From the NCBI GenBank assembly GCA_027604505.1, contig JADIIX010000080.1, forward strand, positions 37,810-101,809: a DNA stretch of 64,000 nucleotides, written 5' to 3'. Shown here piece after piece: positions 31,754 to 41,300 of the stretch. The translations under genes were made by a program, and so were the position numbers. Below the pieces are notes generated by a model, which was not told the origin of the DNA, searched no databases, and worked only from the letters and a program-made list of their open reading frames with translations. The DNA comes from Gonapodya sp. JEL0774 (taxonomy: Eukaryota > Monoblepharomycota > Monoblepharidomycetes > Monoblepharidales > Gonapodyaceae). Numbering within the stretch: the first letter of the stretch is position 1; each line of letters opens with the position of its first letter.

Positions 31754-34700
31754 TCAACCAAAATAGTTCGAAACCCTCCTCACAAGTCCCTTGACCTTGG
31801 AACGGGGCTTATCTCTTCCAGGTACAGTACCAAAATAATCTGGCGAATGGAACTCCGCGGGAGCTGTCCGCACTGCGGGCTCGTTGGAGAACTTGGGGAG
31901 GGTATCACTGTAGGGAATAGAGGGGTCGCTCGCAGATGAGTCGAGCGTTTTACTGGACGATATTCGCCGCAGCAACCGCTTGAATGGTGTCAAAACACTG
32001 CTGGCCGAGTTTCTATCTGAACCTCGTGAGATCTCAGACACGCTGCTCGGAGTCGGTGGCGCCAAGTCGAGACGAGGGGGACTCGGAAACGGTGATAAAT
32101 ACACGGGATTGGATATCGGCCACTTGGCTTTTTGAGCTGCCAGAAACGGTAAAGCGACTTGGTGGGAGGCGGGGGGATTGTGGACGTCCCCGTAACGCCT
32201 GCCCAATTGCAGAGATCCCGCCTGCCCAGCACTCCCACGTCTTTCGCTCAACTGGATCGATGACCATGCGGAGCGGTCCTCATAACCCGGTGCTGATCTG
32301 AAACTCATGCGACCATCCAACGTCTCGGGGGTCGACGTGCGAGCGGCAGATATTATTGAGAAAGACCCTGATGCCGGTGCTGAACGAGATCCGGATCCAG
32401 CGATCCGGCGTTTAGCAGAAACATCCTGGAACTCCATCCACTGAGGTGGGTTTGTTTCCTGTGATTCACGAGCACGACGACTGCTCGGTGATCGCGAGTG
32501 GTTGCTGGAAGTGGCATGCCCTCGCGGTGGAGAAGGTGAGCGAGAGGGAGAGAGCTGGCGGTAAGTTTTCTGTGAGGACGGATTGGATGTCGTGCTGGGC
32601 TGTTGCATGTTATTTCTTTGCTTCGATTGCCGTTCTCGGTGAGATGGAACATCCCCCAAGGGTTCTCCACCAGACTCAATCTCCTTGTGTCTTCGTCTGG
32701 ATCGCAAGCTACCATTTCGCAGTGCAACGCCCTCTGGAACGGTTTCCTCAGCTCCTTCAATCCCGTCATCAAGCCAAGGCAAATCGTGCTTCACTTCCAC
32801 GAACCCATTTCCACCATCTCGGGAGCTACTCCGTGTCCTCGGTTCGGGCTTGCTCTCGCGAGACACTCTTCGGTCCTCGCGAGAGGAGCTTCTGCGTTCC
32901 TCTCTCAACGCACGTCGCGCGTCCCTCAACGCTTGTCGATCTGCCTTGGAAGATCGTTTCTCCTCTCTCGAATGAGAAGTCATTCTCGTCGATTCCTGAA
33001 CAGCTCCATTAGTGTTGAACAAAGGAGAATCGAGATTTTGTTCTGGAGCCCATGGTTCCGGATCCCTATCTTTCACTCTCTCTTTGTCACGAGATCGCTC
33101 ACGCGACATCCAACCCTTCCGCCTGCCGGTACTGGCCACTGACTCTCTCTTTGAGTTGCCACCGGATTTGCTCCCCTTTTTGCCCGACTTGCCAGTTTTT
33201 GTTGCTACGGGCGCATTGCCGGTGGACCGTCGGTTTTCTGACTGGTAATCAACAGAGGTCCCACCAACACGGCTCCCGCCAGGTTCCGGGGTGGGATAAG
33301 TGTACCTCCCCATCGGCCCAAGCGGACTTGCGATACGGGATTCAGTCCCACTTTCCATACCAGTCATATCGGAGCCCCAGTACCCCGGCGAATTGAGTGA
33401 TGTATGACTGGAGGCAGGGCCAGACCAGTACTGATAATCCACATGCGAAGGAGTACCCACAAGAAGGGATTGTGGTTCCATACCTTGACTCGCGCTGGAG
33501 GCTGCTCGCCCTAATGACCCGACTGAGCGAGGCAAGGAAGAGAAAAGTCGATGTTCGGACCAAGAGTCCTTGCGTTCAACTTGATCAAATGGCATCCACT
33601 CTGTTCGCCCACTCTGTGCGCCACCAAAGTCATGACTTGATGGTTGAGCGGTCCAACTGTCAGATGTTATGGGACTGACTGGTGGCTCAAAGAAACGTTC
33701 CGCTCCACCATCTGCCCGCTCCGAGGAGGGAGGTGAGCGCATCGACTGGGACGGAAACGGCAGCATGTAAGGATGTTCTACTTCATCCGTATCATAGCTG
33801 GCTTGTGGAGGACGAGGGAGCGACCATTTGTTAGACCCGTGCCCACCAGATTGGTCAACTACGTGGAATGGCACTCCCAAAGTTGCGGACTGAGCCGCTG
33901 GGTTGTGATAGTGGTCTGGACCAAACCAATCTGGCCGGGGACCGAGGTTAAGGGACCCGCCGACCGGAGTTCGTCCACGGTCTGTCTCCGTTAATGCATC
34001 TGTGGAGCTCATTGTGTGTCGACTTCGACCGACTCCTTGGTCCCGCTCGGGAGTGCGCCGACGAGAACGAGGTGGATCCTGCGCCAATTGAACACTTGAG
34101 GGAGAGTTGGGTGAGGACAATGAATGGTAGTGACGGTGAGGTGGCGGAGGTGGAGAGACCAGATGTCTCCCGGCACTGTGCGAGCGTGGAAGGGACCCAT
34201 GCGATACTCGGGGAGGATCAGCTGTGAGGGCGAGGGGTGCCATTGTCCGGGCAAGAAGGTGCGCACCAAGCGCCGGATGGCGTTCTGGTACGAGACTTAT
34301 TGAAGCAGGTGACGAGGTGATAGTACCTGGGGTCCGCGGTGAGAACGCGGAGCCGGAAGATGCAATATTGAGCGGAGTATCTGGCCGAAAGTCCTGATCG
34401 AACAAATGAGAATTGGACTCCGAAAGGTGATCCTCCGTTCCGGAGACCGGGGCATTAGTGTACTGCAGGTTCACGGAATGAACGGATTGAGTGTTTGTGA
34501 GCAAAAAGCTGGGTTGGTCATCTCCACCTAGGGTGTGGTTCGTAGGTTAGCATTCGATATGGAGACAACCCAGAAAAACGGCAATGAACGTACCGGTGTC
34601 ACCGCCAGACGTCTGATTTTGACTCTCTGAAAGCTCATCGCGGTATGGTTCCAAAATACCTGGCGGGCGGCCCACATTAGAGAATGTGATAAAGCAACTA

Positions 34701-35785
34701 AGCTGTCTCAGATAACACTAACCTCCACCAGAATGTCGTTGTGAAGAAAACTCTGGCTCACGATCACCCCACGTCTCCTCCGTGGGCACAACTTCTACTC
34801 GGTCTCGCTCCCCAAGTCTTCCACTTTGTAGCGAGGCACTACTTCGAGAAGTTTGCTTTCGGGATGTCAGCTTCTTTAAGTCTTCTAAGACATCATCCAG
34901 CATCGTCTCCATGTCCATGGAGTCCACACTACCAGGGGTCACGTTAGGGTCCGACTCTCCACCACCGCTCCGAACAGACCCTGCTGTCCGAGTACTCAGA
35001 GCAGGCAGCCGCGGAGGTCCTGTCACCTTCGGACCGGGTTCGTCCGTCCAGAGAGAACGTTCTGGAGTTGCGTCGGTGCGAGTAGTCTTGGGTCCATAAG
35101 ACTCAGGAAAAGTGAAAATGCGGTCGGAAGTCGGGGTAGGTCGGGGGAGAGAGAACTTGGGAACGGACGGAGACTGAGTGGTGTCCACGCTGACGGCCGT
35201 ATCGTCATGCAAATCGGGCCGGTCCTTTTCTTCAGGTGCAGCATTCTGAAGAGACGCAATGCGGTCCGCATCTGCAGCAACTATGCTGAGAGCCGGCTTG
35301 GGAGCCCCGACAGAGGATGATTGGAGAGCTGAACTCGCTGTCCGTTTGTGTGTCACTTGAGGAAGTGCGTGACTTCCCCACGACCCCACGGTCCTCCTTG
35401 GCCCGTCCAGCAAACTCTGTCCCGCAAAATTATCGGCAGCGATCCTATGCTCGGCCCTGAAAGAGGAGGTTCGGGGCGGTATGTCGCCCATGGTCTGCCG
35501 GGGCGGATCGATTGTTGGCAAGGGTTTCGTTCGTTTCACCCGCGACAGCGATAAAGACTTACCTGGGCCATATCTGCCACTCGCCTCGGGCTCTTGTTCC
35601 CTCGCAGAAGATGTGGGTGTCTGCTGATGTTCCAACCGAGGTAAAAGTATTTCACGTCTCGGGAAACACATGACCGCCGCAACCGGACACTTTCCTCCCC
35701 TTCCTTCCCCTAACGGTTCGTCAATGCACGAGTTGCAGAATAGCAACAAATTTTGTTTCCCAACGGATGCAAGTACAGCAAGCAT
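31754..35785 (-). CDS. Large Ser-rich protein A (1300 residues), unknown
   Basis: Three exons on the minus strand, 34723-35785, 34594-34659 and 31754-34527, join in phase from ATG 35783-35785. The N-terminus has a Cys pattern (FCNSCIDEPL, then GGKCPVAAVMCF) that could bind zinc but matches no motif I know. A short acidic helix follows (MDMETMLDDVLEDLKKL). Most of the chain is Ser, Arg, Pro and Gly and probably disordered. Three features stand out near the end: a basic block leading to RRKGWMSRERSRDK, an amphipathic TPFKRLLRRISSSKTL, and a basic terminus KPRSKVKGLVRRVSNYFG. All three have counterparts in protein B at 38367-43886. Basic amphipathic segments suggest membrane or cortex binding, but this is inference. 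Many RxxS sites could be kinase targets. Confidence 0.7.
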
Positions 35786-35994
35786 AACAATTCAAGGAAC
35801 ATCTTAGGTCTCCACTAGCTTAAGATTTTTCAGGCTCAACTTCGACTTCCGTGTAAAATTCAAGTCTTTTATGGCCTTCCAAGCGTTCACTTGATTTCAT
35901 TTGCGGCAAAGTCCCTCCAACGGGTGGTGCCTTGAGGCACTCTCACCAAGCACTTTATCCCAACTCAATATCGCCGTCCCCGCGTTCCTCAAAT

Positions 35995-38216
35995 ATGCCC
36001 GATGTTCCAGCGGATCTCACCTCCCTGTTTCACTGGGGACCGGTGTTGGGAAAAGGCTCGTTTGCCACGGTCTATCTGGTTACAGACCCCAAGGACAGCT
36101 CTCTAGAGTACGCCATGAAGGTTATTTCGTGAGTTCTTGAACGTTTTGAACACTGGGAACTCGCATTTCTCGTTCATCTTACGACTATTCAAACTTCAAC
36201 GGCACGATTTGCTCAGGAAAAAGCTCATGCGATCACACGATGACATGGAGCAGCTTCGGACGGAAATAAACATCATGAAGCAAGTCGATCACCCTCGATG
36301 CTTGAGATTGTTTAATGTGCGTTATGGCTTGTTCGGTATGGGGTCAATCAGAGAGGGTTGCCTGCAGACGTCAAAGTTACCCTTTGTCGAAAAACAAGGT
36401 GTTCGAGTCCGAGAACAAAGTATACCTTCAGCTCGAGCTGGCTCGAGGCGGTGAGCTCTTGAATCTTGTCACAAAATCCGGCAGAGCTGGCGTTTCCGAG
36501 GGTATGGCTAGAGCCATCATAGAATCTGTGCTTCAGGCACTGGTGTTTATCCACTCAAAGGGCATCGTACACCGAGATTTGAAGCTGGAGAATGTGCTAT
36601 TGCACGCTCCGGTGGACTACTTGGATGACGACGATGACGAGTATGATTGGCGAAGGTGTGTCACTAAAGCTGAACGGGAGTCAGTGCAGGTACGAAATAT
36701 ACCAAAATTTTCAGATACGAGGCGCTAGCCGATAAAATTGGAGCTGAAGTGAGGCTGGGAGACTTGTGAGTATTCGGCCCTGCTATCAGTCAATCGAGCC
36801 TCGGATTATGACAGAATGATGAATCTTCTGCACCCTTGCCAATGCGACAACCTCTGTGCCTCTGCGTCACCGTTTATCCGCCTCGTATTGAGTGGCCTTG
36901 CTGCGATCATGCACGGGAAATTCTCCTTAAGGGGCGAAGTGTGTTGATTTTCGAGTATGAGGTGGCGGTATTTCATGCTCACTGTTGTTGTGTCAAAGGT
37001 GGGATCTTTCGCCTACATGGCCCCCGAAGTGTTAAGAAGTGATGCATACGACGAGAAATGCGGTACGTTCACCCTCTTTTTGGAAGGACATTCCATGTTG
37101 TGATTGTGCGGCGTTGCAACACATCCCCACGTGTTCCATTATGCTTCAAGATCTTTGGTCTGTTGGCGTTATAACTTATCTTTTATTGAGTGGATTCTTC
37201 CCATTTGGCGCCGAAGAGCAACCAAAGGTGGGTTGGTTGCTTTGTGGGACATTGGTTCAAAGTCCGGCCACAACCGTGAATCGCAGGCTTTCCGAAACAT
37301 CCAAGAAGCCCGTTACTTCTATCCGCAAGACATATGGACTTATATATCGCCTCAAGCTCGGAGCTTCATTGATAAACTTCTTGTCGTCGACCCGAAACGA
37401 CGACTATCTGCCGAACAAGCCCTTCTCGATCCCTGGATTGCCAGCGAGCGCACACCTCGATCAATGACTCCCCGACCAGGAAGCCGACGTGCTGCCTCAC
37501 AGACGCCTTCGGAGCCTGTTGACGAAGTGCCCGCTCATCTCAAAGAGCCAGAACCGACAGGAACGGATCCAGTTACCACGACAACATCATCTGCGCCACA
37601 GCAACTGACAGTACATGCACTACATACTGAGGCAGCACCTGCGCCGCCCCTACAAAAAGAACCGGCTCCCACCCTCGCTATCCAAACAAGCAGCATTGTA
37701 TTGGAGCCAAGACCCACACAGCCGGCATTGTCTCGTCCTGGTATCACTCTGGAGACCGAAGGTTCCAAATCTTCGATGAACATCACTCTGGAGCCCGAAG
37801 CCTCCAAATCTTCGATGAGTACTACTCTGCAACAGCACCGTGAGAACTGTCAAGGGGTTGCTCACAATCTCAAGGCATCTGTCGCAAAACAGAGAAGATT
37901 CAAAGAAGGGATCCATGAGTGGTGGGAAGCAATGCACGAAAAACTTGCTTGGGATGAACACGAGCAAAGATCGTCCGGGGCAATGGGGATTGTGGAGCAC
38001 TCCAGGTGGCACAAATTATGGTTTGTGTGACCTTTCGCATCTTTTCAAAGCCAAACTACTACATCCCTTTGTGTTTGTGTTTTCAGGGAGCAAGAAGACC
38101 TCGACGACAAGCACCCATTGCACGTAATTCGTAAAACTTTATTCGGCGGCCACGAGAAGGACAAGAAGGAGGAGGCAGATCCCCATCAAGTCTCAGCAGC
38201 AACTGCGGCGAGTTAA
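35995..38216 (+). CDS. CAMK-type Ser/Thr protein kinase
   Basis: Nine exons (35995-36128, 36217-36316, 36399-36655, 36715-36765, 36893-36938, 36999-37062, 37151-37227, 37287-38020, 38087-38216) join in phase (530 residues). Kinase elements in order: GKGSFATVYLV glycine loop, YAMKVIS with the ATP-binding Lys, LRTEINIMKQVDHPRCLRL, YLQLELARGGEL, catalytic loop IVHRDLKLENVLL, then the DFG motif restored across an intron as DFGLA, then YMAPEVL, DLWSVGVITYLLLSGFFPFG and DPKRRLSAEQALLDPW. The layout is that of Ca/calmodulin-dependent and Chk2/DAPK-like kinases. A run of five Asp sits between the catalytic loop and DFG. The C-terminal 200 residues contain a tandem repeat and a Trp-rich helical end (EWWEAMHEKLAWDEHEQ). 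It lies between the two Ser-rich genes; they may be substrates, but that is speculation. Confidence 0.85.
37741..37830 (+). repeat. 42-base tandem repeat inside the kinase gene, about two copies
   Basis: Two 42-base units with a few mismatches encode ITLETEGSKSSMN and ITLEPEASKSSMS, followed by a partial third start. The repeat keeps the reading frame and gives a duplicated Ser-Lys-Ser-Ser site in the kinase tail. Confidence 0.8.
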
Positions 38217-38366
38217 TCAGTTCATGTTGTAAATACGTTTCTATTAGTTCGAGGGTAAATATGAAAAGAATGGGGCGAACAATTTGCCCAAAATGGTCCG
38301 AACTTCTTGAAGTTCCACTTATGTAAGTCATTGTAACGAGTTTCCCTCTCCTTCTAAACCATCAAA

Positions 38367-41300
38367 TCAAATCATCATGCTGACTCGCTTCCATGCATTC
38401 TTCAACGCCTGTCCAGCCCTACTGCGTGGTCGCGCCACCGGAACTTCGTCGTTCAACGGTTCAAATTGCTCCTCATCAGCGTTCCCTAACTCGGAAGCTC
38501 CTGCTGAATCCATCCTCATAAGCTCCCTGACGGGCTCCCTCGGAGCTTCCTCCTCATCCTGGTCCCGTTCTGCAGAGGGCGGCAATACCATAGAGTACCT
38601 CTTTGTGTTAACTTCTTCGGCATGGAAAGACCACTTGCTCGCGTCCGATGTGTCGGAATCCATAGACCGGCGCGGGGTTTCAGCAGTGGGATCCATAAGA
38701 TATGCCGGTACTTGTGATAACGGGGCAGGGTTCGTATTCATAACGGGCGGAGCCATCCGCATCCCTGGCGGGAAAGGCGGAGTCTCCCTATCAGAAGCTA
38801 GTGTGGCGGCGGTCACAGTCATCTGCGCAGAGAACACATCCGACATGACTCGTTGCTGTAGGGTATGTCGGTTTCCTGTGGCAGGTTCCTGGTTTTGTTG
38901 TGATTGATATGTCGGGTAAGATGCGTGAACAGAATTCATCGTTGCTCTCCGGCCAAGCGACTCCATTGGACGGGTTGAAAACACCTGCGCTTCGGGCTCG
39001 TTTTCCTCCCCCTGGGGCAGCGGAGTGCGCGCTATCACAGGAGCCAGGAGATCCGCACTCCCCATTGTCTTGGCCCTGCCACGTACACCAACTAACTGTA
39101 GCAACCTCGCAAACGGATTTCGCTTCTTCCCTTCTGCTCCCGCGACCCCTCCATTCCCGGCTACTTGACTGGGATCCGGTGTTCCTGGTGCAGATTGTGC
39201 CGCCCTCTGTGCTGACATGGAATTCCTGACCGGGGAAAGAGAGTAACTGCCTGTTGGGAAAGAAGAATCCTGTGGCAAATCAGATAGTTGGCCCATCGTC
39301 AGGGTTTCTGCACCTCCCGCCTGCTGCTTTGATATTTGCCCGCCTCCGAAATCATACGCCGCCTGCGATGTGGCGGGCCTCGCCTGTGATGCCGCTCTCC
39401 AACGCTCCCTCTCCCGCTCAACCTCGGCATCCCTCTCAGCCCGTCGATCTGCCTCTCCTTTTGCGAAGCTGAATATATGTGCGAGGTCCGCGGGCGTGGA
39501 ACTGGGAGTGGATGGTCTCGTCGCTTCGGTTAATGCCCCTGGCCGCGGCGTTTGACCGAGAGGGCCTGTGCCAATAGCGGAGCGGCGGAAATCCGCAGAC
39601 GATCGCGCGGACGGCCAACCAGAACCACCTGTCGGACCAGCAGACTGAGTGGCCCGATTCGCTACCTCATAAGACAAACGGGGAGGGCTGGGGGATTCAT
39701 AATTTCGTGGTAGTGACATGTGTTGGTACTCGGCATTGGCCTGTTGTTGCTGCTGCTGGAGAAGGTTATAGAAAGAAAATCTCGCCCCCATCGGCACGTC
39801 CTGCGTGCTCAAATTTCTGAGCGTTTCCATCTGAGAACCGGGCATGGTCGGTGCTCTCATTCCTTCAAGGGCTGCAGTTGCTGCTGTTGGTGACTTGAGG
39901 GAGTCCAAGCCCGCACCCACTCTACTCGGAGAACGAACACCGTCCATGTTAGCAGTCGCACTATATGATGTGTACCGAAGGTCAACGGGCCTTGTTGGGG
40001 GACTCCTGTGACCATATTGCCCATACTGTGTCACACTAGTTGGTTGAACGCCCACATGCGCAGCAGCCCCTGCTCTCTCCAGAGCTGCGTACATTCCTGC
40101 AAAACTCGATCCGGCTGATGGTCCCCTGGAGAGCCCGGCTGCGGACGACGGTCTCGGGTATTGTTGGGGCAGCGGGGATGGCGACGGCGTCCTCCTCGAT
40201 TCCCATGACGTCCCACCCGCTATACTGCTCGTGAGCGATGACATGGATCCCGCACGAACAGGAGCATGTACTGCCAGATGCGAGCCGGATCCCACTTGAG
40301 AAACCGGTAATGAGCCAATTGGGGGCTCGCCTTTGCGCGACCTTCTGCGTAACGGGGGCTCAGGTGCTTGACCATCAGCCATAGACACTGCAGGAGACAC
40401 AGGTCTTAGCAGCATAGAAGCACGGTTCCCGGGCCCATTGATAGAAGACGCAGCAGTTCGCGATTGACTTGAGCTCCTTCTCACAGGAATCGGCTGGGGC
40501 GACGCTGCGGCAGCTGAGCTTCTCGAGTTATCCCTCTTGTGACCCTTTGAAGGCGGGCCAGTGCTCCTCTCTCTGCGGTTTGCACCACTACCACCGGCTC
40601 CGTCAGTTGACATCCATCCCTTCTTTCGCAACTGCGCTGCTCCAGCCCCACTAGATCCCCCGCCACTCTTAGTTTGTTTCGCAGATGCCGATCTCTTCTT
40701 ACTTTTGGTCCTCTTCCCCGATGCATCTTCCTGAACTGACTCCTTCTCACGCCCCCTCTCCACACCATGGGCGGCTTCACCGCCACTCCCGACACTCCAT
40801 GCACTTAAAACCGGACTTGCTACAACTGTTGCGCCTCCACCCTGTCCAACTGACGTAACTCCAACTGATGCGGCAACACTCAGAGTCATACTTCCCGTCT
40901 CTCCGCCCTGGCTCTGACTTGCAGATTGCTGACTCACAGACAGAGCCACAGATGACACACTAGCTGCGACTGGCGTCAGCGGCACCAAAGACGGAGCGAG
41001 GCGGTCCGAAGGGGTAACGATGCCGAGTTCAGGAGAGCGAGAACGGGAGCGGTCGCGGTTGTGTGGCGGGAGGGACAATGTGAGACGTGCATCCCGCGCA
41101 GCTTCGTTGTCAACGGCGAGGAAAGAGAACGGTCGCAGCACACCAGCATCTCGAGACCTCGATCGTGACCGGGACGCGTCGTCTCGCACAATTGACTTAT
41201 CGGTCCCTGTGAAGGAGAGAGCCCTGTCCCGACCCCGTGATGAAGCTGAGGTTGGGCGAGAAACGGGAGTGGGAGGGCGCTCGTCGTCATCCTCGGATCC

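Noticed and set aside
36715-37000. Kinase seemingly lacking its DFG motif
   Set aside because: The motif is split by an intron: GAC TT at 36761-36765 joins TGGC at 36893, giving DFGLA; the next exon then restores VGSFAYMAPEV.
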